A stretch of DNA of 43,398 nt from an uncultured Lachnospiraceae bacterium (GTDB taxonomy: Bacteria > Bacillota > Clostridia > Lachnospirales > Lachnospiraceae). Shown here one piece after another: positions 33,513 through 42,400 of this stretch. Where the stretch lies: assembly GCA_902793995.1 (NCBI GenBank), contig CADBFP010000020.1, positions 1 to 43,398 on the forward strand, written 5' to 3'. A model generated the notes under the pieces. The model searched no databases, had not been told where the DNA came from, and saw nothing but the letters and a program-made list of their open reading frames with translations. The first letter of the stretch is position 1. Every line of letters begins with the position of its first letter. Position numbers and translations under genes: made by a program.

Positions 33513-34328
33513 ATGGGCAACCTGATTCTCAGCCGGCCGGCGGAGATTAAAAGACCCTACTATGTTTCGGACCTCGGCGTGCATTTATACAGCGCGGAGG
33601 AGCTTTGCTATTATATTTACCACAATGCGGTATTGATTGACGAAAGCTTCGGAGACGAGAGGCTTTTGGACTTTATTCACCAAATGGATCAGCCCAGGCT
33701 GGAGGAGCGGATCCTCCGGGTCAAAGAGCAGGGCGGGCTGTACGACCTGCTGTATGCCATTCTGCAGGAATTGCGGTATTATAACAGCAGCGAGCTGTTT
33801 AACTTCCGGAAGCAGCTGGAGAGCCTCAGCCGGGCCAGTCTGGCGGAGCGGACCAAGGCCAAGGGGGACAGCCTCTTTGAGCGGGGCCAGTATTACGGCG
33901 CCATCCGTGCCTACAACCAGGTGCTGGATCAGGACGGCCGGGAGCTGGCGGACGGAGAATTCGTGGCCGCTATCTGGAAAAACAAAGCGGCCTGCTATGC
34001 CCGGACGGATCATTATGCGGAGGCATTGGCGGATCTGAAAAATGCCTATATTCTGACCCGGGACGCGGGGCTGGCGGAAAAAATGTATGCCTTAAACCGC
34101 CTGATGGGGGTGGACGATGTGCCGGAACCCGTCAAAAACCAGGTTTCTCCGGAAACTTTGGAACAGTTCCGCAGTAATTGGGAAAAACGCTGGCAGCTGG
34201 CTTCCTATCAGGGCAAGGCCCTGGAAGCGGGAACCCTGGAGGAAGAGGCGGAGCCGGCCCGTTCCCAGGCCTTCAGGCAGCTGCTGCAGAACTGGAAAGA
34301 TGAATACCGCCGGCAGCAATTATCGTAA
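33513..34328 (+). CDS. TPR-containing protein linked to the DUF5716/5717 module
   Basis: A 271-residue soluble protein. The N-terminal half (YYVSDLGVHLYSAEELCYYIYHN) is a conserved-looking but unnamed domain. The middle carries two TPR-like helix pairs: ERTKAKGDSLFERGQYYGAIRAYNQVL and AAIWKNKAACYARTDHYAEALADLKNAY. The C-terminus is charged and helical. It begins 12 bases after the actin-fold gene. TPR proteins commonly serve as co-chaperones or scaffolds for Hsp70-like partners, which fits the neighbour; direct evidence is absent. Confidence 0.82.
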   Translation: MGNLILSRPAEIKRPYYVSDLGVHLYSAEELCYYIYHNAVLIDESFGDERLLDFIHQMDQPRLEERILRVKEQGGLYDLLYAILQELRYYNSSELFNFRKQLESLSRASLAERTKAKGDSLFERGQYYGAIRAYNQVLDQDGRELADGEFVAAIWKNKAACYARTDHYAEALADLKNAYILTRDAGLAEKMYALNRLMGVDDVPEPVKNQVSPETLEQFRSNWEKRWQLASYQGKALEAGTLEEEAEPARSQAFRQLLQNWKDEYRRQQLS

Positions 34329-34340
34329 AAGGAGCCGTTT

Positions 34341-34826
34341 ATGATCTGCAGCGCTATCGGACAGGATTCCCACCGTTTTACGGAGGAAGCCAAACCCCTG
34401 ATTCTGGGGGGATGCCGGATTCCCGGGGAAGCGGGGCTCTTAGCCAACAGCGACGGGGATGTGGTGCTGCATGCCCTGACCAATGCGGTCTCCGGCCTGA
34501 CGGGCCGGAATATCCTGGGGACTGTGGCGGATGATCTGTGCAAGGCCGGCGTCACGGATTCCCGGGTTTATCTGGCAGAAGCCCTTAAAGACCTGAAAGC
34601 CATGGGAGGCCGGGTGGTGCATGTTTCCTTCAGCCTGGAGGGAAAGCGTCCCCATATGGCAGCCCACATTCCGGCCATCAAAGCATCCCTGGCTGCGCTG
34701 CTGGACCTGGATCCTTCCCAGGTGGGCTTTACCGCCACCAGCGGCGAGGGACTTTCCGCTTTCGGCCGGGGGGAGGGCCTGCAGGTTTTTTGCATATTGA
34801 CGGGGGATTTACCCCGGGAGGCATAG
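34341..34826 (+). CDS. ispF: 2-C-methyl-D-erythritol 2,4-cyclodiphosphate synthase, divergent type
   Basis: A 161-residue MEP-pathway enzyme that closes CDP-methylerythritol 2-phosphate to the cyclic diphosphate. The zinc ligands are present: Asp9 and His11 (IGQDSHRF) and His44 (VVLHAL). The C-terminal GRGEG and the Glu of the ATxxE segment remain. It departs from the common type in several places: the HSDAD motif reads NSDGD, the FPDTDP loop is replaced by ADDLCKAGVTDS, and TTTEKLGF by ATSGEGLSAF. The variant looks coherent, not decayed, and belongs to an operon with ispE and ispD, so it is most likely active. Confidence 0.9.
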   Translation: MICSAIGQDSHRFTEEAKPLILGGCRIPGEAGLLANSDGDVVLHALTNAVSGLTGRNILGTVADDLCKAGVTDSRVYLAEALKDLKAMGGRVVHVSFSLEGKRPHMAAHIPAIKASLAALLDLDPSQVGFTATSGEGLSAFGRGEGLQVFCILTGDLPREA

Positions 34827-34829
34827 AAA

Positions 34830-35711
34830 ATGGACTGGTTCCCCCACGGGAAAATCAATCTGAGTTTGTATATTACGGGGAAGCGGGCGGACGGCTATCA
34901 TTCAGTGGATACCATATACTGGCCCCTGCCCCTGTATGATTATCTGCGGCTGGAGCCCTCGGAAACTCCGCGGCTTGCTTCTCCGGTCAGTGCCCTGGAA
35001 AGCCCGGACAATCTGGTGCTGAAAGCCTGGCAGCTGATGCGGGAGCTTTACGGCATACCGCCGGTGGCCTTTTATCTGGAAAAAGGCATCCCCTGGGAAG
35101 CGGGGCTGGGCGGCGGCAGCGGCGATGCGGCCGCGGCGCTGCTGGCACTGAACCGCTTGTTCCGTTTGGGCTTGACCCGCCGGAAATTATGCGAGATCGG
35201 CGCCCGCCTGGGGGCGGATGTGCCGGCCTGTATCCTGGAGGGGCCTACCCGGGGCCGGGGCAGCGGGGCGGAGGTGGAAGCCCTGGCATCCACTCTGACT
35301 CTTCCTTTGCTGATTGTGAAACCGCCTCAGGGCTTTTCCACCCCGGCCATGTACAGGGCCTGGGATGAAAAGGGGGCGAAAAGCCGCCCTTTGGAGGCGG
35401 TAGAAGCGACTCAGCAGGGGCTGATTCAAGCCTTGGCGGCAGGGCGGCTGCAGGAGATGCTGCCCTTCCTTCACAATGATTTCGAGTCCGTGCTGGAGGG
35501 CTCGGAGCAGGCGGTATGGGAGCAGGCGGCGGAGCTGCTGGAAGGGCAGGGGGCCGTCAAAAGCCTGCTTTGCGGATCCGGTTCCGGGGTGTTCGGCCTT
35601 TGGGAAACGGAAGAGGCCCGGCAGGAGGCCAAAGAAAAGATCAGGACTACACTTCCGGAAGACTGGCAATTATTGGTTCCCTTTGCCGGCCTGGAAAGAG
35701 GAATAAAATGA
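34830..35711 (+). CDS. ispE: 4-diphosphocytidyl-2-C-methyl-D-erythritol kinase
   Basis: A 293-residue GHMP kinase of the MEP pathway. Visible are the N-terminal KINLSLYITGKRADGYHSVDT, the glycine-rich ATP loop GLGGGSGDAAAAL (92-104), the ADVPACILEG segment with the catalytic Asp, and a C-terminal LLCGSGSGVFGL. The start lies three bases after the ispF stop with GGGAGG upstream. Its stop overlaps ispD as ATGA, so synthesis is coupled. Confidence 0.96.
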   Translation: MDWFPHGKINLSLYITGKRADGYHSVDTIYWPLPLYDYLRLEPSETPRLASPVSALESPDNLVLKAWQLMRELYGIPPVAFYLEKGIPWEAGLGGGSGDAAAALLALNRLFRLGLTRRKLCEIGARLGADVPACILEGPTRGRGSGAEVEALASTLTLPLLIVKPPQGFSTPAMYRAWDEKGAKSRPLEAVEATQQGLIQALAAGRLQEMLPFLHNDFESVLEGSEQAVWEQAAELLEGQGAVKSLLCGSGSGVFGLWETEEARQEAKEKIRTTLPEDWQLLVPFAGLERGIK

Positions 35712-36394
35712 AAACAGAGCACAATTATGATGTTATTCTGGCTGCCGGCGGCAGCGGCTCCCGTTTCGGCGGGGAAAAGAACAAGATTCTGGCAGATCTG
35801 AAGGGGAAGACGGTGCTGTGGCACTCCCTGGCGCTCTTCGGCTCCTTCCCCGGGGTCAGGCGGATGGTGATTCCCTGCCGTCCCAAAGACAAAAAGGCCA
35901 TTGAAACCCTGGTAAAAGAGTGGGAGACCGCCAGACGGAAAGAAGCCAAGGCCGTGGCGGATCCGGAAGTGATTCTGGTGGAAGGGGGCAGGGAACGGCA
36001 GGATTCCGTTTATCAGGCTCTGCAGCATTGCCGAGAGGACTGGGTGTTGATCCACGACGGCGCCAGACCCTTTGCCACCCATACCATGATCGAAGACTGT
36101 CTGAAAGCTCTGAAGAAATACCCTGCGGTCACCACCGGCGTCTTAAGCAAGGACACCATTAAGCTGGTGAACGGCAATATGGAAGTGGAGAGTACCACGG
36201 ACCGCAGCCGCAGCTATCTGGTGCAGACCCCCCAGGGCTTTTGGCGGAAGGAACTGGCCCAGGCCCATGAACAGTTTAAGGGGGAGGCCTTTACGGACGA
36301 CTGCAGCCTGCTGGAACGGATCGGCCACAAAGTGAAAATCGTGCCCGGCGCTTATGAAAACATAAAAATAACCACTCCGGAAGACCTGGAGTGA
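35708..36394 (+). CDS. ispD: 2-C-methyl-D-erythritol 4-phosphate cytidylyltransferase
   Basis: A 228-residue cytidylyltransferase of the MEP pathway with the nucleotide-binding LAAGGSGSRFGGEKNK (11-26), GGRERQDSVYQAL and VLIHDGARPF. ATG at 35708 forms an ATGA overlap with ispE; the much longer in-frame reading from 35516 would run through ispE and is rejected. The genes run F-E-D, the reverse of reaction order D-E-F, and form one operon for isoprenoid precursors. Confidence 0.96.
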   Translation: MKTEHNYDVILAAGGSGSRFGGEKNKILADLKGKTVLWHSLALFGSFPGVRRMVIPCRPKDKKAIETLVKEWETARRKEAKAVADPEVILVEGGRERQDSVYQALQHCREDWVLIHDGARPFATHTMIEDCLKALKKYPAVTTGVLSKDTIKLVNGNMEVESTTDRSRSYLVQTPQGFWRKELAQAHEQFKGEAFTDDCSLLERIGHKVKIVPGAYENIKITTPEDLE

Positions 36395-36423
36395 TTATCG
36401 GATACTCTGAACCCTGCCGCAGC

Positions 36424-37788
36424 TTACTCCGCTATGCGGCTTAAGGCCCGCTTCGCCTGTTCCTGGCGAAGCTTTCTTTTTTTGAGCAGGCGGCGGACCA
36501 GGAGGAACAGCATCAGCAGAATCAGCAGCAACACCACACCGCCCCCAATCAAAATCCAGTAAATCAGAGGCAGGCCTAAATGCACCTGCCGCAGGATTTC
36601 CTTTTGACTGGGCTCTACCCGCACCGCGGGTTTTAAGGAAATGATTTCCGGAATGGGGGCGGCCGAAAGGAGGCAGCGCCCCACTTCCTGATCTCCCAGA
36701 TAATAAATCCGGGCCGCCAGGGTGGCATCTTTTTCCTTCCCTCCCATCAGGATCACCTGGCTTTTTAAGTCGCCCAGGCCCGCATTGTTGGGCAGGGTGC
36801 ACCAGGCGTCCGAGGCATAGGAAAGCCGCAGCAGATCCCCGCTTAAGAAATTGTCTTCCTGGTTTTGGATGACGCTTTCCGCCCCGCTGAGACTCATACA
36901 ATGGAAATTCTGAAAGCCGTAATTAAAGAGGGCCACGCTGTCTTCCCCCGTGGCTTTGGAGCCGGGGGCATGCATCACCACGCAGATCAAATCCAGCCCC
37001 CCCTGTTTGGCATAGGTGACCAGGGTGTTCATGGCCTCCTCCGTATAACCGGTTTTTCCGGCAACGGCATAGGGATATTTCATGCTTTCCACGTTGGAAA
37101 GCAGGGGATGCTTCATTTGCAGGTAGGTGATTTCATGGTGTTTATTGGTGGGCGGAATCTGATATTTCTCCGTGCCCATAATTGTTTTCAGCACATCGTG
37201 TTTCATGGCTTCCCGCATGATGAGGGCCAAATCGTAAGGGCAGGTATAATGATTCGGGTCATGGAAACCATGGGCGTTGACGAAATTGGTGTTGATGGCC
37301 CCCAGTTCGTAAGCCCGCAGGGTCATCAGGGAGGCAAAGCTCTCAAAGGAGCCGGAAATATGCTCGGCGAGGCCCTGGGCCACCTCGTTGGCGGAGGCCA
37401 CCATCATGCCGTAGAGACACTCCTCGATGGTCATCACTTCGTTTTCCGTCCGGGCAATATGGCTGCTGCCGGCGGGGAGCTCGTGGGTGGCCCGGTAGGA
37501 GAAGGTCAGGCTTTCATCCAGCTGGCAATGCTCCATGGTCAGAAGGGCTGTCATCACCTTGGTGGTGCTGGCGGGGTAGGCCCGCTCCCGGGCATTTTTT
37601 TCATACAGGATGGTGCCGGATTTCATTTCCATTAAGATGGCGTAATCCGACTGGATCCGGGGGGGCTCCGGCAGTTCGATAGCCTCCTCCAGGGAAATGA
37701 GGGGCGCCGCCTGGGCATAGGAGAAAAGCGTTCCCGCCCAAAGCAGAAACGCCAAAAGTCCCGTCAGCAGACGGAGCCTTTTCCTCAT
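36424..37788 (-). CDS. D-alanyl-D-alanine carboxypeptidase (DacA/DacF family)
   Basis: A 454-residue exported penicillin-binding protein that trims the terminal D-Ala from peptidoglycan pentapeptides. The signal peptide is cut near AQAAP. Active-site motifs are Ser74-Thr-Thr-Lys77, Ser132-Ala-Asn134 and Lys245-Thr-Gly. A PBP5-like beta domain follows, then a C-terminal membrane helix (IYWILIGGGVVLLLILLMLF) with a basic tail as anchor. The start ATG at 37788 lies three bases after the CoA-transferase stop and has no clear ribosome site, so translation is probably coupled. It faces ispD convergently with 29 bp between. Confidence 0.95.
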   Translation of the reverse strand: MRKRLRLLTGLLAFLLWAGTLFSYAQAAPLISLEEAIELPEPPRIQSDYAILMEMKSGTILYEKNARERAYPASTTKVMTALLTMEHCQLDESLTFSYRATHELPAGSSHIARTENEVMTIEECLYGMMVASANEVAQGLAEHISGSFESFASLMTLRAYELGAINTNFVNAHGFHDPNHYTCPYDLALIMREAMKHDVLKTIMGTEKYQIPPTNKHHEITYLQMKHPLLSNVESMKYPYAVAGKTGYTEEAMNTLVTYAKQGGLDLICVVMHAPGSKATGEDSVALFNYGFQNFHCMSLSGAESVIQNQEDNFLSGDLLRLSYASDAWCTLPNNAGLGDLKSQVILMGGKEKDATLAARIYYLGDQEVGRCLLSAAPIPEIISLKPAVRVEPSQKEILRQVHLGLPLIYWILIGGGVVLLLILLMLFLLVRRLLKKRKLRQEQAKRALSRIAE

Positions 37789-37791
37789 GGT

Positions 37792-39135
37792 TTAGCGATT
37801 GCTGCGGCGCCAGATACGCATGGCCTCCGCAGACTTGATCAATTCTTCCCGGAACTGGGGATGGGCCAGGCCGATCAGGGCCTCCGTCCGTTCCCAGGTG
37901 GAAAGGCCCTTTAGGTTCACACAGCCGTATTCCGTCACCACATACATCACATTGGGCCGGGCATCCGTCACCACGGTGCCCTGCTCTAAAGTGGGCAGGA
38001 TGCGGGAGTGGAGATTGCCCTGCTTGTCCGTGTAGGTGGAGGAGAGACAGATGAAGCTCTTGCCGCCCTTGGAAAGATAAGCGCCCAGCACGAAATCCAG
38101 CTGGCCGCCGGCGCCGGAAATATGCCGCACGCCGGAGCTTTCCGAAGCCACCTGGCAATACAGGTCGATATTCAAAGCATTGTTGATGGAAATGAAATTG
38201 TCCAGCTGGGCAATCACCCGGTCGTCGTTGGTATAATTCACCGGCGCAGCCATCAGCTCCGGATTGCAGTCCAGATATTCGTACATTTTCTGGGTGCCGG
38301 CGCCGAAGGCATAAACCTGGCGGCCTCGGTCGATGGTCTTTTTATCCCCGGTGATTTTGCCGGCCATAGCCATATCTACAAAGGCATCCACATACATTTC
38401 CGTATGCACCCCCAGATCCTTCAGATCCGATTCCGCAATCATGGCCCCTACCGCATTGGGCATGCCGCCGATACCCAGCTGGAGGCAGGCTCCGTTGGGA
38501 ATCTGCTCCACTATCAGTTTGGCCACTGCCTTGTCGATTTCCGTAGGGGCGCCGCCGCTGGGCAGGATGCCGATGGGGGGATTATTGCCTTCCACTACCG
38601 CATCCACCCGGCTGATATGCACTTCGGACTCCGTGGTGCCGATGCAGCGGGGCATGTTCCGGTTTACTTCCAGAATGACATATTTGGCGGTTTCGCACAC
38701 GGCTCCCAGGTGAGACGCATTGGGCCCGAAGCTGAAATAGCCGTGCTGGTCCATAGGCGCCACCTGCAGCAGGGCCACATCCGGCTTGGCTATGTGTTCC
38801 CGGTAGTAACGGGGCAGCTCCGAGTAGCGCAGGGGGTTGTAGAAAGCGATGCCCTTGTCCACGGCCTTCCGTTCCAGACCCCCCATATGCCAGGCATTCC
38901 AGCACATATGCTTTTCCGCTTCCGGCACCTTAAAGACCGCCGGTTCCCAAAGGGCAATGCCGCCCCGGATCTTGATATCCTCCAGCTCCGGGAGCCGGGC
39001 GGCCAGGGCCTCGTCCAGGGCTACGGGATGGGTAGTCACCCAGCCGTAATCAATCCAGTCCCCGGATTTTATGACTTTCACCGCCTCTTCGGCAGTGGTT
39101 AACTTCTGCTGATACAGTTCCATCCAATTCTGCAT
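37792..39135 (-). CDS. Butyryl-CoA:acetate / 4-hydroxybutyrate-type CoA-transferase
   Basis: A 447-residue member of the acetyl-CoA hydrolase/transferase family (Cat1/4HBT/But branch). The family features are SGDWIDYGW (24-32), [18 protein letters not shown], the probable catalytic Glu246 in VHTEMYVD, and the strongly But/4HBT-like [20 protein letters not shown]. In gut Clostridia such enzymes release butyrate from butyryl-CoA using acetate; the close relative uses 4-hydroxybutyrate. I cannot separate the two by eye. AGGAGG precedes the ATG. Its own promoter lies upstream and dacA follows in the same transcript. Confidence 0.9.
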   Translation of the reverse strand: MQNWMELYQQKLTTAEEAVKVIKSGDWIDYGWVTTHPVALDEALAARLPELEDIKIRGGIALWEPAVFKVPEAEKHMCWNAWHMGGLERKAVDKGIAFYNPLRYSELPRYYREHIAKPDVALLQVAPMDQHGYFSFGPNASHLGAVCETAKYVILEVNRNMPRCIGTTESEVHISRVDAVVEGNNPPIGILPSGGAPTEIDKAVAKLIVEQIPNGACLQLGIGGMPNAVGAMIAESDLKDLGVHTEMYVDAFVDMAMAGKITGDKKTIDRGRQVYAFGAGTQKMYEYLDCNPELMAAPVNYTNDDRVIAQLDNFISINNALNIDLYCQVASESSGVRHISGAGGQLDFVLGAYLSKGGKSFICLSSTYTDKQGNLHSRILPTLEQGTVVTDARPNVMYVVTEYGCVNLKGLSTWERTEALIGLAHPQFREELIKSAEAMRIWRRSNR

Positions 39136-39161
39136 AACGATCCTCCTGAAAGTTTGAGGCC

Positions 39162-39190
39162 ATTATAATCCGTAGCGAGGTAAAAAGCAA
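39162..39190 (-). promoter_or_regulatory. Promoter of the CoA-transferase gene
   Basis: Minus strand: TTGCTT (39185-39190), 17 bases, TATAAT (39162-39167). The leader is short, with AGGAGG before the ATG. Confidence 0.75.
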
Positions 39191-39260
39191 GGGGAGCCGC
39201 CATACAGGGGAAAACACAAAAAACACACAAAATCTACACATTATTTCATGGCGGGACCGA

Positions 39261-39289
39261 TTGACGAAGGAAAGGCAGAGGAGTACAAT
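39261..39289 (+). promoter_or_regulatory. Promoter of the CnaB adhesin gene
   Basis: TTGACG (39261-39266), 17 bases, TACAAT (39284-39289). It is divergent from the CoA-transferase promoter. Confidence 0.75.
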
Positions 39290-39295
39290 TACACT

Positions 39296-39433
39296 GTTTT
39301 ATTGTGCACTGACAGTAAATTACGCACTGTTATAGATGCTGCGGCCTTGCCGGTATAACAGGTGCCGCATAAGAAGAAACATATGGCAAGCAATGACAAT
39401 TGGCAAATCATTTTACTATATGGGAGGTAAAAA
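39296..39433 (+). other. Structured 5' leader of the adhesin gene
   Basis: About 138 bases of untranslated leader. TGCGGC (39340-39345) can pair with GCCGCA (39364-39369), with an inner CCT/AGG pairing. The segment before it repeats CACTG/GCACTG units. I do not recognise a riboswitch class. GGGAGG precedes the ATG by eight bases. Confidence 0.4.
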
Positions 39434-42400
39434 ATGAAGCAGACTAAGGGAATGAAGAGACTGCTGGGCCTGATCCTGGCCGTTTTAATGGTGGCCGGAT
39501 CTCTTGTGCCGCCGGCCGGCAAGGTAAGCGCGGCGGAAACAGGGAAAAAGGCAGTGAACGGCGCCTCCACGGTTAAAGTGGGGATGGAAATCGAAGTGGT
39601 AGACCAAAGCGGCGATCCCGTCAAGGGCGTCGAGTTTACGGTCAATTATGACGGCCAGGCCATAAAGGTCGGTCCCAGCGATGAAAATGGCATAGCCCGG
39701 AGCGCGCCGGATGCTTTCCAATTGTATAACAAGAGTAACCAATACGTGGACTATGGGGATGCCTTTAAACAGTCGGAAAGCGTGACCATCACCATGACCA
39801 CCATCCCGGATGATTACAAAAATCCCGAGATGCTGCATGGGGTGAATCCGGATGATCCCATGGACACCAATCTGATGCTGGAGTATGTTCTGACGGTGAA
39901 TGATACAAACGGAAGCGCCTTTTTCGCATATGAGGAAGACCAGTCGGTGACCGATGGTTTCTATTGGAATGTGATGGTATTGCAGGCAGATCAGCAGAAT
40001 ATGCAGGGGATCCAGTTTATGAAGCAGATCACTTTCATAGGCTCTGCGGAATCCGCCTGGCGGGGCGGTAAAGCCAATCTGAAATGGCAGCTTTGGAGTG
40101 AGAAAAAACAGGAATATGTAGATATAGTCATTGACAAAAAGGACCTAAACAGCGGGGAGCCGCTGGAAGGCGTTGTTTTTGATGTCATCAACAATTCGGG
40201 CCTGAATCTTATCCTCCAGGACGGGAAAACAAAAGTCGGAAACGGCCAGGTGGCGGGCAGCATCACAACGAATGCCGCCGGACACGGTTCTTTGTCCGGC
40301 CTGCCGAAGGTGGACCACTATATTATCCGGGAGCGCAAAGCAAAACCGGGATATGAAAAAGGAGAGGACATCAAGCTGGATCCGACTTCCGCGACGGAAT
40401 CGGAAACCTTATCCATCATGGCCAATCCGGACAGCAATGATGTGTATACGCTGAGTGTTTCCAACAAGAAAATCACATCCGTGGATCTGGAAATTGAAAA
40501 AGTGGAGGCGGGTAATCCTTCCGTTAAGTTGAGCGGTGTGACATTCGAAATCATCAACAACGGGAACACGATCCTGGAATTGCCTTCGGGGCAGACCGTG
40601 TACAACCGCAGTGTGGTGGCTGAGGCCGTTACGGATGAGCAGGGGAAAGCCGTCTTTACGGACTTGCCCTTAAACGGCAAGTATCTTATCCGGGAAAAGG
40701 ACTCCGTGCCGGGCTATAAGCGCCTCACGGAAGACATTCCTTTCATTCCCTCCGAACTGACTCCGGACCAGGCGGCAGCGGGAACCCGGAATGCGCTTTA
40801 CAAAAAGACCATAGAAAATACCAAAGACGAGTATGTCGAAATCGAGATAGAAAAATACGATAAAGAGGATCATTCCATTAAATTGGGAGGAGCCGTCTTT
40901 GGCGTCTATAACGCTTCCAGCAAAAGCCTGTATCTGGAAGGCTCCGATACCCCGATTCCTTACCGTGGACTGGTGGGAGAAATCACAACGGATGTAAACG
41001 GAAAGGGCAAACTGGGCGGCATACCGAAGGGCGCTTACATCTATTTGCAGGAGATAACAGCACCGGAGGGATATAATCCCCTCCGGAACAACATCAGCCT
41101 GGACACCTCCAGAGAGGAGCCCGCCGTGGCGGCGACCCCCACCACCGTGGCTAAATATATCATTCCGATAGAGGAAAGCAAGATTATTTACGGAGGTGTC
41201 AAACTCACCAAAGTCGATTACGACGACAAGAGCAAAAAGCTGGAGGGGGCCGTCTTTGAATTGCGGAACAATTCCTCCCGCCAGGCCGTATTGAAAGACG
41301 GAACCGTGATTGAGCCCAATGCTTTGATTGGAGAATATACGACAGATGCCAACGGCGAAATCGTGATTCCCAGCATTCTGCCGGATACGGTTTCCTACAA
41401 GATGATAGAAAAAACGCCGCCGAAGGGCTATCATACGAAAGGTCTGATAACCCAGTTTACCTTCTCTGTCAAAGAGCAGGATTATCAGCATGAAATCACA
41501 TGTGAAAACAAGAGCAACGAGCCGAGCTACTATAAAATCATTATAGATAAAATAGGGGAAGTTGTCAGTGCCAATGGAAAAGACATTGAATATATCCCTT
41601 TGAAAGGCGCGGTGCTTGCCATCGTAAATGCCAGCAAAAATCCGGTGACAACGGCGGAGGGCAAAACCTATCAGCCCGGGGAAACCATTTATACGATGGA
41701 TTTGACAGACGCTACGACGGGGGAAACGCCGGTGATCTTCCCGATGCTGTCCGAAGACGGCGAGGAAATCAAATACAATATTTATGAGACCACCATTCCC
41801 GACGGATTCACGGCCCTGGGATGGTCCCAGATCAATTATAAGTACCCGCAGTGGGAGAAAACTCCTCTGGTAAATACCATCAGCTTTTATGACCTGAGTA
41901 AACACGAAAGAAGGACCACCGTACAAAATCACTCCTTTATGGGCATAGAAGTGGTCAAGGAAGATTATGATGACCCGTCGAAAAAGCTTCAGGGCGTAGA
42001 ATTTGATGTGATAGTGGATCTGTATTATGACGGGCAGATCGAGGGGGATGGGGTCGTTACCCCGGACGGAAAATTTTACGGAGACGGAGCCGTTATTGCG
42101 AAGCTGAAGACGGATGAAAACGGCAGAGCCAACACGGGGGATATTCTGCCCCAGTATACCATGTATGGCCATTCGCTGATGTATAGGATCAAAGAGACCG
42201 TTCCGCCCCAGGGCTATATGGCGGCAAGCGACTCTTTGGTAGAACCGGTGTTCCATACCACCGGCCATGGCCTTACACGGGTCTGGACAATCAAAAACAA
42301 AAAAGCCGAGTTTGGGCATATTACCATCACGAAAACCGATTTTGAAAACAACCAGCCCATCAGCGGGGCAAAGTTTTCCATTGTGCTTGTCAGCCGGGAC

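Noticed and set aside
35516-35707. An extended N-terminus for IspD
   Set aside because: It would overlap most of the ispE C-terminus. The ATG at 35708 overlaps the ispE stop as ATGA and begins at the conserved nucleotide-binding strand.
38008-39102. A 364-codon plus-strand frame opposite the CoA-transferase
   Set aside because: It is antisense to a strongly conserved enzyme gene and has no domain or start signal.
39296-39433. A c-di-GMP riboswitch upstream of the adhesin
   Set aside because: The conserved cores of the class I and class II aptamers are not visible, so only a generic structured leader is reported.
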